The notes: generated by a model from the letters alone, not told the origin. Counted from the first letter of the stretch, positions 8,155 to 16,852 are shown. The stretch is DNA of 64,000 bases from Microbacterium sp. MYb62 (GCF_002979475.1 NZ_PCOY01000008.1:62001-126000); one strand, 5' to 3'. Numbers and translations: made by a program.

Positions 8155-8637
8155 ATGGTGAACATGACCCATAACGAGGCATCCGTCGTCGACGAGGAGA
8201 CCTTCTCGGTTCGACGCAGCATCCAGATCGCCGCACCCGTCGACAAGGTGTGGCGAGCTGTGGCCGAGCCTGAGCACGTCTCCCGCTGGTTCGGGCGCAC
8301 CGTGCTCGACGGCGCCGGTGCCGGCGCGACCGGCACGATGACGTTCCCCGACTACGACGTGATCCCGCTGCGGATCGAGGAGTACGACGAGCCGCGGCGC
8401 ATCACGTACCGCTGGAACAACGACGACGCGCTCGGAAAGCTGCCGGAGAGCATCGACGAATCCACCTCGACCACCTTCACCTTCACGCTCGAGGAGGCCG
8501 ACGGCGGAACCCGGCTCACGGTCGTCGAGAGCGGTTTCGAGCGCACGTCCGACCCGATCGCCAACCTCGAATCGCACCGCACCGGTTGGGATCTCGAGCT
8601 CGACAAGATGGTCGCCCTCGTCGAGGGGGAAGCGTGA
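8155..8637 (+). CDS. SRPBCC (AHSA1-like) domain protein
   Basis: A 160-residue single-domain protein of the START/Bet v1-like SRPBCC fold. It has the family opening (IQIAAPVDKVWRAVAEPEHVSRWFG), a middle YRWNNDD and the closing long helix ending GWDLELDKMVALVEGE. Such proteins bind hydrophobic ligands in a deep cavity. In actinobacteria they are often paired with an ArsR repressor, as here. The ATG at 8155 follows AGGAAAGG by seven bases, and the GTG of the ArsR gene overlaps its stop by four bases. The ligand is unknown. Confidence 0.85.
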   Translation: MVNMTHNEASVVDEETFSVRRSIQIAAPVDKVWRAVAEPEHVSRWFGRTVLDGAGAGATGTMTFPDYDVIPLRIEEYDEPRRITYRWNNDDALGKLPESIDESTSTTFTFTLEEADGGTRLTVVESGFERTSDPIANLESHRTGWDLELDKMVALVEGEA

Positions 8638-8951
8638 CCGCAGCAACCCTCCTGCCCATGTTCGCGGCGCTCGCGGACGCGACGCGCTGGAGCATCCTGA
8701 CGGCTCTCGGCGAGGGGGATGCGTCGGCATCCGCCCTCGCCGGTCGCCTTCCGGTGTCGCGACAGGCGATCGCGAAGCACCTCGCCGTGCTCCAGGAAGT
8801 GGGCCTCGTCGAGCCCGTGCGGGTGGGGCGCGAGGTGCGCTTCCGCGTCATCGGTGCGGAGCTCTCCGCCACGGCGGAGAAGCTCGACGTGATCGGGCGC
8901 GAGTGGGACCGCCGCCTCGCCGCGATCAAGGAGATCGCGGAAGGGCTGTAG
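8634..8951 (+). CDS. ArsR family transcriptional regulator
   Basis: A 105-residue winged-helix repressor: FAALADATRWSILTAL opens the domain and LPVSRQAIAKHLAVLQEVGLV is the recognition helix region, followed by the wing VGREVRFRVIG. No CVC or DxH metal-site motif is visible, so it is probably a non-metal ArsR of the kind that partners SRPBCC proteins. Translation starts at GTG 8634, overlapping the SRPBCC stop (GTGA), with GAGGGGGA before it. It most likely autorepresses the operon through the perfect palindrome at 8087-8104. Confidence 0.88.
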   Translation: MTAATLLPMFAALADATRWSILTALGEGDASASALAGRLPVSRQAIAKHLAVLQEVGLVEPVRVGREVRFRVIGAELSATAEKLDVIGREWDRRLAAIKEIAEGL

Positions 8952-8954
8952 GCG

Positions 8955-9707
8955 TCAGAGGGCGGTGTAGCCGCCGTCGACCAGGTGGTAGCTGCCGGTG
9001 ATGAAGCTCGCGGCGTCGCTGGCGAGGAAGACGATGAGGTTCGCGACCTCGTCGGCCTGGCCCAGACGTCCGATCGGGTGCTTGCTCACGAGGAAGTCCT
9101 TCGCCTCGTCGCCCATGTTCGCGAGCAGTGGTGTGTCGATGAAGCCGGGGCCGACCGAGTTCACGCGAACGCCCTTCGCGGAGTACTCGAGCGCCGCGGA
9201 CTTGGTCATACCGACCACGCCGTGCTTGGCGGTGACATAGGCGGGGGAACCGGCGAAGCCGACGCTGCCGAGAATCGATGCGATGTTGACGACCGAGCCG
9301 CCGCCGTTCGCGAGGATCGACGGGATCTGCGCCTTCATGTTGCGGAACACCGCGTTGAGGTTGATCGCGATGACCTTGTCCCACGCCTCGTCCTCGTACT
9401 CGGCCGTCGGAGCGCTGGCGCCGCCGATGCCGGCGTTGTTGACGCCGATGCGCAGCGGTGCGAGCGAGTTGGCGAGCTCGATCGAGGAGGCGATCCATGC
9501 GGCATCCGTCGCATCGCCGACCGACGCCTCTGCGGTACCACCGGCGGCGCGGATCTCTTCGACGACCGCGTTCGCGTGCTCCGCATTCAGGTCGTTGACC
9601 ACGACCGATGCGCCGTTCTTCGCCAGCAGGAGAGCGGTCGAGCGTCCGATTCCGCTGCCGGCTCCCGTCACGATCGCCGAGCGGTTCGAGACATCGTACT
9701 GAGCCAC
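8955..9707 (-). CDS. SDR family oxidoreductase (classical)
   Basis: A 250-residue classical short-chain dehydrogenase. TGAGSGIG near residue 15 binds NAD(P), NNAG follows, and the catalytic Ser (NIASILGS), Tyr and Lys (AYVTAKHG) are in place. It ends with the usual SFITGSYHLVDGGYTAL. The GTG at 9707 is preferred because GGAAGTGGAG precedes it; a GTG four codons upstream (9719) is possible but would overlap that site. The aspartate in VNDLN after the second strand suggests NAD rather than NADP. It converges with the ArsR gene, leaving only three bases between the stops. Substrate unknown. Confidence 0.9.
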   Translation of the reverse strand: MAQYDVSNRSAIVTGAGSGIGRSTALLLAKNGASVVVNDLNAEHANAVVEEIRAAGGTAEASVGDATDAAWIASSIELANSLAPLRIGVNNAGIGGASAPTAEYEDEAWDKVIAINLNAVFRNMKAQIPSILANGGGSVVNIASILGSVGFAGSPAYVTAKHGVVGMTKSAALEYSAKGVRVNSVGPGFIDTPLLANMGDEAKDFLVSKHPIGRLGQADEVANLIVFLASDAASFITGSYHLVDGGYTAL

Positions 9708-9832
9708 GAGTGACTCCACTTCCGGGCGGGCGCGGTGCCGGGAGATCTTCTCGGACGGTCCGTCCTTCCCTCCAGCCTACGCCGGAAAGGACGAGGTGGA
9801 TTCACGTGAATGGAAGCTGTCCCGGGTCTCCG

Positions 9833-10318
9833 TCATGTGGGCGTCCAGGTCGGCTCGGTGCTGATCGCCGCGGAGATGCGCCGGCTGATCGTCCCCAGCT
9901 GCCGCGCCTGAGCGGCGGTGAGCGTGTCGAAGACGAGCCGCTGCACCAGCGCCTGATGACCCGGCGTGGACTCGACGACCTTCGCGTGGCCGTCGTCCGT
10001 CAGCACGCCGAGGGTGAAGCGTCCGTCGGTCGCGTCGATCTCTCGACGCACCCATCCCTGGGACTCCAGTCGCGAGATCGCACGCGACAGCCGGGACAGT
10101 GTGCAGCTCGCATAGGCGGCGAGGATGCTGAGCCGCAGCCGGCGCTCCGGTGCGGAGTCGAGGGCGAAGAGGATGCCGTGCTCGAAGTGCGTGAGGCCGC
10201 TGTCGCGCTGCAGCTGCGCGTCGAGCGCCGTCGGAAGGCGCTCCAACAGGGTGGCGACGGACGCCCAGATCTCCAGGTGCTCGTCACTCAACGGTGCGGG
10301 ACTCGACTGCTCGGGCAT
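9833..10318 (-). CDS. MarR family transcriptional regulator
   Basis: A 161-residue protein of normal MarR length. The winged helix includes LRLSILAAYASCTLSRLSRAI as the helix-turn-helix and WVRREIDATDGRFTLGVLTDDG as the wing with its conserved Asp-Arg-type pair. The flanking helices (EIWASVATLLERLPTALD and the closing QARQLGTISRRIS) make the dimer interface. The ATG at 10318 begins MPEQSSPAP. It is divergent from an SDR gene, and two direct copies of an operator-like sequence lie between them, so it probably represses both itself and the SDR gene. Confidence 0.88.
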   Translation of the reverse strand: MPEQSSPAPLSDEHLEIWASVATLLERLPTALDAQLQRDSGLTHFEHGILFALDSAPERRLRLSILAAYASCTLSRLSRAISRLESQGWVRREIDATDGRFTLGVLTDDGHAKVVESTPGHQALVQRLVFDTLTAAQARQLGTISRRISAAISTEPTWTPT

Positions 10319-10359
10319 GCGTCCAGGGTATGCCATCAGGCCCGGATTTCCGGCATTGC

Positions 10360-10412
10360 TGACTTTCCTCGGCAAGTCAACTGCTCTAGAGTGACTTTCC
10401 TGAGCAAGTGAA
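10360..10412. promoter_or_regulatory. Two tandem MarR-type operator copies
   Basis: TGACTTTCCTCGGCAAGTCAA (10360-10380) and TGACTTTCCTGAGCAAGTGAA (10392-10412) are near-identical and 32 bp apart, about three helical turns. The first has TGACTT...AAGTCA as perfect 6-bp inverted arms with an 8-bp centre. They fill the region between the divergent MarR and SDR genes, where a MarR repressor would act. Confidence 0.65.
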
Positions 10413-10445
10413 TAGGCTCTTCGACGGCGGGAACGGGAGAACACA

Positions 10446-11237
10446 ATGGATTTGCGACTGCAGGGCAGGACGGCATTCATCAGCGGGTCGAGCCGAGGGA
10501 TAGGATACGCGATCGCCGATGCGCTCGCCGCCGAGGGCGTACGCGTGATCGTGAACGGCCGCGACGCGGTGGCGGTCGACGCGGCGGTCGAGCGCCTGCG
10601 CGCTGCGCACCCGAGGGTGACCGCATCCGGTGTCGTCGCGGACTTCGCGAAGCCGGAGGAGGTGGCACGGCTCCTCGATGCGCTCGGCGAGGTCGACATC
10701 CTCGTCAACAACGTGGGGCTGTTCGGCCTCGCGGAGTTCGACACGGTCGGCGATGACGAGTGGGAGCGCTACTTCCAGGTCAACGTCATGAGCGGCGTCC
10801 GGCTGTCGCGGCACCTTCTCGGCGGGATGCTCGAGCGAGGGTGGGGGCGGGTCATCTTCGTCAGCAGCGAATCGGGGGTCAACGTCCCCGCCGACATGGT
10901 GCACTACGGGGCGACCAAGGCGGCGATGATCGCCCTCGGCAACGGCCTGGCGAAGCTCACCCGTGGCACCGCCGTCACCGTGAACACCGTGCTGGGCGGG
11001 CCGACCTACTCCGACGGCGTGGTGGCGGCGGTCGAGGCGCTGGCCCAGGCGCAGGAGCTGCCGGCGGAAGCCATGAAGCAGGCCATCATCGGCCAGAACC
11101 GCACCTCGCTGATCGAACGCTTCCTCGACCCGATCGAGGTGGCGGCTCTCGTCGCGTATCTCGCGAGTCCCCGCGCCTCGGCGACCAACGGGGCGGCTGT
11201 CCGCGCGGATGGCGGGGTGCTCACGGCGATGCTGTGA
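10446..11237 (+). CDS. SDR family oxidoreductase (3-oxoacyl-ACP reductase-like)
   Basis: A 263-residue classical SDR: ISGSSRGIGYAIAD is the cofactor loop, NNVG replaces NNAG, and the catalytic Ser (FVSSESG), Tyr and Lys (VHYGATKAA) are present. The C-terminal part differs from FabG in having a long segment (VVAAVEALAQAQELPAEAMKQ) before the closing DPIEVAALVAYLASP region, a form often seen in SDRs of unknown substrate. The arginine in VNGRDA after the second strand suggests NADP. The ATG at 10446 follows GGGAGAA. The divergent MarR gene and tandem operators point to induction by a small molecule, perhaps its substrate. Confidence 0.88.
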   Translation: MDLRLQGRTAFISGSSRGIGYAIADALAAEGVRVIVNGRDAVAVDAAVERLRAAHPRVTASGVVADFAKPEEVARLLDALGEVDILVNNVGLFGLAEFDTVGDDEWERYFQVNVMSGVRLSRHLLGGMLERGWGRVIFVSSESGVNVPADMVHYGATKAAMIALGNGLAKLTRGTAVTVNTVLGGPTYSDGVVAAVEALAQAQELPAEAMKQAIIGQNRTSLIERFLDPIEVAALVAYLASPRASATNGAAVRADGGVLTAML

Positions 11238-11259
11238 GGATCGGCATCGGCGGCGAGCA

Positions 11260-11297
11260 CGGGGTCGGCGCCTTGCGTCTCGGTGGCGCCGACCCCG
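11260..11297. terminator. Bidirectional hairpin terminator
   Basis: The arms CGGGGTCGGCGCC (11260-11272) and GGCGCCGACCCCG (11285-11297) are perfectly complementary with a 12-base loop. The hairpin sits between the convergent SDR and GH39-like genes. It has only a short T-rich run on either side, so termination may be partly factor-dependent. Confidence 0.7.
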
Positions 11298-11309
11298 CGT
11301 TACTCAGAA

Positions 11310-12815
11310 TCAGCGTCGCGCGAGCACGGCGGTCGCGTGCGGCTCGAGGGTGAGTCTGCCTTCGGTCATCTCGCGCTCGTGCGGCTCGTGATCCCCCGAT
11401 ATCACGTCGACGGAGCGGAGGGTCGATGAACCGCTCCAGTCGGCCACCTCGACGTCGACCGGCACGCCCCGCTTGTTCACGAGCACCACGGCACGCGCTC
11501 CGTCGGCTCCCGTGAAGGCTTGTGCATGAACGCGCGCGTCCGGGAACCCGGGATACCCGGTGGTCGTCGGTGCGATCACATCGCCGAGGCGCACGCTGTC
11601 GACGAGGAGCTTCAGCGCGCGATAGCGAGCATTCGGCTCGCCGGTCTCCCAGTCGACGAGGGACGTGCCCGGGATCATGCCGGGATAGCCGTTGAACTCG
11701 GCAACACCGAACAGGTCGGCGCCGATCTCGAGGCTGCGTGCCCAGAGGTAGGACTGCACCGTCGCACTGAGCGGCCAGTACTCCGAGGGGATCGACGGGC
11801 TCGGATTCATCACGTCCGAGGGGTAGGTGCCGATCTCGTTCAGCAGCATGCGCGTGTCGGGCGAGAGGCGATCCGCGATCGACCGGATGTAGCGCAACTG
11901 CTCGATGAACCCGTCGGCTTGCGTGAAGAAGGCGGTCTCCCAGTGGGCGGGTGGGGGGTTTCCCTCCGGTCCGAACGGGTTCACGATGTCGGGGGAGGCG
12001 TAGAAGTGCACCGAGAATGCGTCGAGGGGGATGCCCGGGGCGTGATTGGCCGGGTCGAGGAAGTACCAGAAGTACTCGGGGTCGTGATGCACGTGGCTGA
12101 GCGACAGGCCGACGAACGTCATCTCGGGATCGAGGGTGCGCAGGCGTGTCACGACGGCGTCGTAGAGGCGCGTGTATGTCTCGGGGGTCATGCGACGGTT
12201 CAGATCGGGCTCGCAGAGCACCTCCCACTGCGCGAACCTGTACCGGTGTCCGGACTCGTGGCGTACGCCGAGTTCGTCGACGAAGCCTCCGGCGATGTAC
12301 CAGCTCGCGATGCGGAAGAAGTAGTCGGCGACCTCCTCGAGCGTCTCATCGCGAAACTGTTCGCCCTGTTCGTAGTCCCAATGGATGTGGTCCCGATCCG
12401 GTCCGATGTCGACCTGATCGCCTCCCACGAACATCCAGTGCGGGATGGTGGCGAAGTTCGCGACGACCGGACGCCCCTCGGCCGCGCTCAGGAAGTCCTC
12501 GACGTAGGGGTCGAGTCGCGAGAAGTCCCAGGAGGTGTGCGTCTCGGTCGGCGCGGACAGCGCCGGCACCGAGACCAGCGGATTGGAGAACCAGGGGAGG
12601 AAGCGTGCGTAGTCCACCTTCAGGTCCCGGAGCGCCTCGAACGCGCGGTCATGGGCGGGGGCACCGCGTTCGAGTGGGGGAGCCGCCCACAGATGGGTCG
12701 TGAGAACCGTCTCGACCGTGCGGGATGCGTCGTCCCAGTCGATCGCGATCGGGATCGCCGGCGCGTGCTGCGGCGGTGCCAGCAGGGAGTGGTCTTCGGG
12801 CATGCTGTCTCTCAT
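11310..12815 (-). CDS. GH39-like glycoside hydrolase (clan GH-A fold)
   Basis: A 501-residue protein with a TIM-barrel domain to about residue 400 and a C-terminal beta domain (ARAVVLVNKRGVPVDVEV). WEVLCEPDLN at 198-206 carries the presumed acid/base Glu202, and LLNEIGTYP holds the presumed nucleophile Glu327. This layout matches GH39 beta-xylosidase/iduronidase-like enzymes. The residue before the acid/base, almost always Asn in clan GH-A, is Cys201. No signal peptide is visible, so it acts in the cytosol. Two starts are possible: ATG 12815 (used here) and ATG 12803. It is divergent from a TetR gene across an AT-rich operator region and sits beside the sulfatase island. The substrate is not known. 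Confidence 0.75.
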   Translation of the reverse strand: MRDSMPEDHSLLAPPQHAPAIPIAIDWDDASRTVETVLTTHLWAAPPLERGAPAHDRAFEALRDLKVDYARFLPWFSNPLVSVPALSAPTETHTSWDFSRLDPYVEDFLSAAEGRPVVANFATIPHWMFVGGDQVDIGPDRDHIHWDYEQGEQFRDETLEEVADYFFRIASWYIAGGFVDELGVRHESGHRYRFAQWEVLCEPDLNRRMTPETYTRLYDAVVTRLRTLDPEMTFVGLSLSHVHHDPEYFWYFLDPANHAPGIPLDAFSVHFYASPDIVNPFGPEGNPPPAHWETAFFTQADGFIEQLRYIRSIADRLSPDTRMLLNEIGTYPSDVMNPSPSIPSEYWPLSATVQSYLWARSLEIGADLFGVAEFNGYPGMIPGTSLVDWETGEPNARYRALKLLVDSVRLGDVIAPTTTGYPGFPDARVHAQAFTGADGARAVVLVNKRGVPVDVEVADWSGSSTLRSVDVISGDHEPHEREMTEGRLTLEPHATAVLARR

Positions 12816-12824
12816 TTCCGTAGA

Positions 12825-12880
12825 TATACAAATGTATAAGACATATGTATAACACACCTGTACATGAACTGCGCTAGCAT
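12825..12880 (+). promoter_or_regulatory. TetR operator candidates and leaderless promoter
   Basis: TATACAAATGTATA (12825-12838) has perfect TATACA/TGTATA arms, and ACATATGT (12841-12848) is a second palindrome directly after it. Both lie just upstream of the GH39-like gene on one side and the TetR gene on the other. TAGCAT at 12875-12880 is a plausible -10 for TetR, seven bases before its ATG, giving a leaderless message. The AT content is striking against the GC-rich background. Confidence 0.6.
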
Positions 12881-12886
12881 CGTCGC

Positions 12887-13480
12887 ATGGGACAGCGGGA
12901 GCGTCTGCTCGAAGGAGCACGGGTATGTCTCATCGAGCGCGGCTTCGCGCACACCACCGCGCGGGACATCGTCGCCGCCTCTCCGGGTGCGAACCTCGCG
13001 TCGATCGGCTATCACTTCGGCTCGAAGGATGCGCTGATGAATGCGGCCTTGATCCAACTCATCGAAGGATGGGGCGATCGCATCGCCGAGGCGGCCGACG
13101 GTGTCGACGTCGGAACGCCGGCCGATCGGCTGGAGCGGTTCCTGAGCGCGATCCTCGCCGCCGATGCGGACGAGCGCCGCGTCGTCGCAGCCAGCGTGCA
13201 GGCGTACGCCCAGGCCGAGTTCTCGGCGGAGGTGCGCGACCAGTACCGCTCCACCTACGAGCGCGCGCGGGTGGACCTCACGGCCGTCGTCCTCGCCGTC
13301 CCCCGCGATCTCGTGACCGCGTCGGATGCGGAGAAGGTCGGCTCGGTGTGTCTTGCGCTGCTGAACGGAGCCGTGCTCCAGTGGCTGATCGATCCGGCGG
13401 CGAAGGCAGGCTTCGAGCACCTCGCGGTGACGTTGGCCACCCTTGCGCGGCCTGCCGGCCGTGAGGGACGGACAGGCTGA
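12887..13480 (+). CDS. TetR/AcrR family transcriptional regulator
   Basis: A 197-residue regulator. The N-terminal helix-turn-helix is clear: RLLEGARVCLIERGFAHTT, then ARDIVAASPGANLASIGYHFGSKDALM, the TetR recognition helix and the YHF(x)SK signature. The ligand domain (residues about 60-190) is all-helical with no further recognisable motif. The ATG at 12887 has no ribosome site and follows a -10 box, so translation is likely leaderless. Its divergent partner is the GH39-like hydrolase; it probably represses that gene through the AT-rich palindromes between them. Confidence 0.88.
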   Translation: MGQRERLLEGARVCLIERGFAHTTARDIVAASPGANLASIGYHFGSKDALMNAALIQLIEGWGDRIAEAADGVDVGTPADRLERFLSAILAADADERRVVAASVQAYAQAEFSAEVRDQYRSTYERARVDLTAVVLAVPRDLVTASDAEKVGSVCLALLNGAVLQWLIDPAAKAGFEHLAVTLATLARPAGREGRTG

Positions 13481-13584
13481 CTCCGGTGCGCACCGTTTCT
13501 TCCCCGCCGAGGCTCGACCTCGACGTCAGGTGAGATCGTTGGCCGGGCGCAGGAACGCCGTCGTCCTGCGCGCCTTCGGTGCGG

Positions 13585-14949
13585 TCAGTAGGGCTTCGCG
13601 AAGATCTCGCGATGCGCCTCGTGCGCGGCGTGGGCGGGCAGCACGAGGTACTTGAGGAAGTCGCGATCGTCCGACGCGGAGCACCACTCGTACAGGTGCC
13701 CCCGCAGGTCTTCGAGGACGGCGTCGTATGCGGACTCCACCACGAGGTTGCGCATCTCCCCCGGATCGGCCTCGATGTCGAAGAGCTGCTCGCGATGCCG
13801 GCCCCCGCTGTAGACGACGTACTTGTGGCGCCCGTGGTAGAGCGCACGTCCGCGCGTGCGAGGAGGGGAGACGTGATCGAAGAGCGTCTCGACGACGACG
13901 CGACGATCGTGTGCGTCCGCGCTGTCCGCCGCTTCGGCGATGCGGAGGGGGACGCCCGTGAGGCCGGGCGGACGAGGCGTCGACGACAGCTGCAGCAACG
14001 TCGGCAGGATGTCGATGCTGGCCGAGACCGGGACGGATCGCACCCCCGGAGCGACGCCGGGGCCGCTCACGAGCAACGGCACGCGCACGCACTCCTCGAA
14101 GAGAGCCGTCTTCTGATTCCAGCCGTGGGCGCCGTCGCCGTCGCCGTGATCGCTCGTCACGATCACGATCGTCGCATCCGCATGCCCCGACGCTTCCAGG
14201 CCCGCCAGCAGATCGCCCAGATGCGCGTCGAAGCGCTCGATCAGCCGGCGGTACGCCGCACGATACTGCCGCCAGTCGTCCGGGCCGTAGTCGAGCGTTC
14301 CATACGACAGTGCGGCGCGAGACCGCTCGTCGCGCACCGCCTGTGATTCATAGGGGCCGGGTGCGAAGTTGAGGGGCAGAGCCGGAGCGTCGCGCACATC
14401 GCCGAGTTCGACATTCCCATAGGGCAGCGGCTGGTTGCGCGCATACTCGCAGATGGTGTGCGGGTCGTCGAAGGACGCCACCAGCAGGAACGGCGCGTCT
14501 GCCACCTCACGCTCCGCCATCCACGAGGAGCAGGCGTCGACGAGACCCTCATCGCCGAAGGGATGGATCACTCGGAAGCCGGCGTCTTCGGGAGGCTCCG
14601 GTGTCGTCGCATGCCATTTGCCCGCGTAGGCGCAGTCGTATCCCGCGGCGGACAGGAGATGCCCGAGGCTGTCGGAGCGTGTGCCGGGTTCGACGGCATC
14701 CGCAGGACGGTTTCCGTCGACTCCGACCTCGTGGGGCATCCGTCCGGTGAGCAGGCTCGCCCTGGACGGCACGCAGAGCGGGAACGACACGTACGCCCGC
14801 GCGAAGTCGGCCCCGGAGGCACGCAGCCGGTCGAGGTGCGGGGTGCGAACGCCTCCGGGATCCCGATCGAGGACGTGGGCTGCGAGCTGGTCCGCCATCA
14901 CGAGCAGGATGTTCGGGCGACGACCCGAGACGGGCAGCTCTCGCGTCAC
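13585..14949 (-). CDS. Sulfatase, C-x-P-x-R type (sulfatase A of the island)
   Basis: A 454-residue family S1 sulfatase. PNILLVMADQ supplies the first metal aspartate, CVPSR starting at Cys59 is the formylglycine motif followed by ASLLTGR, and IVIVTSDHGDG supplies the second metal pair. The formylglycine-generating enzyme needed to activate it is not encoded here. No signal peptide precedes the catalytic domain, so hydrolysis of sulfate esters should occur in the cytosol. GTG 14949 overlaps the stop of the upstream permease gene (GTGA), making it the last gene of a binding protein-permease-permease-sulfatase operon. It therefore probably acts on the imported sugar. Confidence 0.9.
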   Translation of the reverse strand: MTRELPVSGRRPNILLVMADQLAAHVLDRDPGGVRTPHLDRLRASGADFARAYVSFPLCVPSRASLLTGRMPHEVGVDGNRPADAVEPGTRSDSLGHLLSAAGYDCAYAGKWHATTPEPPEDAGFRVIHPFGDEGLVDACSSWMAEREVADAPFLLVASFDDPHTICEYARNQPLPYGNVELGDVRDAPALPLNFAPGPYESQAVRDERSRAALSYGTLDYGPDDWRQYRAAYRRLIERFDAHLGDLLAGLEASGHADATIVIVTSDHGDGDGAHGWNQKTALFEECVRVPLLVSGPGVAPGVRSVPVSASIDILPTLLQLSSTPRPPGLTGVPLRIAEAADSADAHDRRVVVETLFDHVSPPRTRGRALYHGRHKYVVYSGGRHREQLFDIEADPGEMRNLVVESAYDAVLEDLRGHLYEWCSASDDRDFLKYLVLPAHAAHEAHREIFAKPY

Positions 14950-15878
14950 TTGCCCATACCCAACGTGAGCCCCTCCGTCAGTCGGCGGCCGAGCCACAGG
15001 TAGATGGCGAGCATGGGCAGCACCACGATGCACAGCCCCGCGAACAGTCCGCCCCAGTCGGCGCCGGAGTAGGTCTGCTGCTGGATGAACGAGATGAGTG
15101 CGACCGGCAGCGTGTAGTTGCTGGTGGACTGCAGAAGCGTGAGCGCGAGCAGCGTCTCATTCCAGTGCGAGATCACCTGGAGCACGAACGCCGTGAGGAT
15201 CCCGCCCTTCGCGAGCGGCAGGGTGATCCGCCAGAAGGTGCCGAACGCGGTCGTGCCGTCCAGCGCCGCCGCTTCCTCGAGCTCAATCGGCAGCGACCGG
15301 AAGAAGGCCGTCAGGAGGAACACGGTGAAGGGCATCGAGACGCCGATGTAGACGAGGTTCAGCCCGATCAGGCTGTCGGTCAGGTAGACCTCGTTCAGCA
15401 TCACGAACAAGGGGATCAGGATGACCTGCGCGGGGATCCCGAGCCCGAGGACGAAGTACATCGTCAGTGAGCTCGTGAAACGGTTCTCCACGCGGCTGAG
15501 GTAGTAGGCGGCCGGGGCCGCCAGGAGCACCGTGAGGAACGACGACACGACGGTGGTGACGACGCTGTTCATCGTGGCGGTGGCGAAGTCTCCGACCGTC
15601 CACGCGGTGACGAAGTTGATCGGGTCGAGCGAGGTGGGCATCCCCCACGGATCGCTGAGGATCGATCGCGTGTCGCGGAAGGCCTGGACGACCATCCACG
15701 CCATCCAGGCGATGTTCAGGGCGACGAAGGCCCACAGGAGCACGAGACCGATGCCGCGCAGCAGGCTGCGCTCGCGACCGATCGCCGCGCCGGGGCGACG
15801 CCGACGCCGCCTCTCGGGCGGGACGACGACGGCTTCGGTGGTCAGCGAGGGCGTGGGGAGCATGTCAGTGGTGGTCAC
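14946..15878 (-). CDS. Carbohydrate ABC transporter permease (CUT1, MalG type)
   Basis: A 310-residue, six-helix permease. The cytoplasmic EAA loop is present as ELEEAAALDGTTAFGTFWRITLP, the coupling site for the ATPase. An N-terminal basic tail of about 40 residues precedes the first helix. GTG 15878 follows AGGAGA at ideal spacing, eight bases after the stop of the partner permease. Together with the next two genes it forms a sugar importer that must use an ATPase encoded elsewhere. It is translationally coupled to the sulfatase gene downstream. Confidence 0.9.
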   Translation of the reverse strand: MTTTDMLPTPSLTTEAVVVPPERRRRRRPGAAIGRERSLLRGIGLVLLWAFVALNIAWMAWMVVQAFRDTRSILSDPWGMPTSLDPINFVTAWTVGDFATATMNSVVTTVVSSFLTVLLAAPAAYYLSRVENRFTSSLTMYFVLGLGIPAQVILIPLFVMLNEVYLTDSLIGLNLVYIGVSMPFTVFLLTAFFRSLPIELEEAAALDGTTAFGTFWRITLPLAKGGILTAFVLQVISHWNETLLALTLLQSTSNYTLPVALISFIQQQTYSGADWGGLFAGLCIVVLPMLAIYLWLGRRLTEGLTLGMGK

Positions 15879-15886
15879 GATTTCTC

Positions 15887-16852
15887 CTAGAACTCCACCG
15901 CGTCGCGCTTCATGACGCGACGCAAAAGCAACACGAGCACCGAGACCAGTGCGAGCGAGAGGACGGCCGACGCCGACGCCGCGCCATACGCGGGGACGGA
16001 CTCGCCCGAGAAGGCGGTCACGTAGGTGTAGACCGCGGTCGTCCAGGTCTGCGTCGGAGGCATGCCCGCCCCGGTGGACCCGCCGAAGACCCAGATGATC
16101 TCGAAGATCTTCACCGAGGAGATCGTCCACAGCACCGCGCACGTGCCGAACACATCCCACGTGAGCGGGAGGATCACGTAGCGCAGACGCTGGAAGGCGT
16201 TGGCCCCCGCCAGCGCGCAGTCCTCGTAGTAGTACGGAGGAATCCGGTCGACACCGGCCATGAGGATCGTCGTGAAATAGCCCGTGGTGACCCACGTCAT
16301 CATCACCATGATCAGCGGGAAGAGGTTGTCGTGGGACAGCCAGGCGGGCGGTTCGTCGACCCCGAACACGGCGAGCAGGCTGTTGACCAGCCCGCCCGGG
16401 TTGAAGATGAACCCGGCGAGCACGCCGAAGATCATCGCGTTCACGAGATGCGGGAAGAAGATCACCGAACGGGCGATCTTGCGTCCTGTCATGTCGCGCA
16501 GCACCAGCGTGAGGCCGAAGGAGATCGCGAAGATCGCGATGCCCACGACGAACAGCAGCAGCAGCGTGTTGCCGAAGGACTGCAGGAACAGCTTGTCGGA
16601 GAACAGGCGCACGTAGTTGCCGAGGCCGACGAACTCCATCGGGCCGGCGCCTGCCCACTTGTTGAAGCTGATCCAGACCGCGTAGCAGGCAGGGACGACG
16701 AACAGCACGGTGTAGAGCAGGAACGCCGGCCCCACGAAGGGGACGAAGAGGCGTTTGCGCGCGCGATCGATCGCGTTGCCCCTGGTGCGGATCTGCCGAG
16801 GAGCGGTCCGGCTCGCGGTCGGACGCGGCATCGGCGCGGCGACCCGTGTCAT
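15887..16852 (-). CDS. Carbohydrate ABC transporter permease (CUT1, MalF type)
   Basis: A 321-residue membrane protein with six predicted helices, beginning FVPFVGPAFLLYTVLFVVPACYAVW. The EAA-like loop reads YYYEDCALAGANAFQRLRYVILPL; the normal EAA triplet is replaced by EDC, but the following Ala-Gly-Ala pattern and ILPL are kept. The ATG at 16852 overlaps the stop of the binding-protein gene (ATGA). It pairs with the MalG-type permease downstream to form the channel of the sugar importer. Confidence 0.9.
   Translation of the reverse strand: MTRVAAPMPRPTASRTAPRQIRTRGNAIDRARKRLFVPFVGPAFLLYTVLFVVPACYAVWISFNKWAGAGPMEFVGLGNYVRLFSDKLFLQSFGNTLLLLFVVGIAIFAISFGLTLVLRDMTGRKIARSVIFFPHLVNAMIFGVLAGFIFNPGGLVNSLLAVFGVDEPPAWLSHDNLFPLIMVMMTWVTTGYFTTILMAGVDRIPPYYYEDCALAGANAFQRLRYVILPLTWDVFGTCAVLWTISSVKIFEIIWVFGGSTGAGMPPTQTWTTAVYTYVTAFSGESVPAYGAASASAVLSLALVSVLVLLLRRVMKRDAVEF

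Noticed and set aside
15887..16852. Defective permease because the EAA triplet reads EDC
   Set aside because: The rest of the coupling loop and all six helices are intact, and EAA variation is common in MalF-type subunits.
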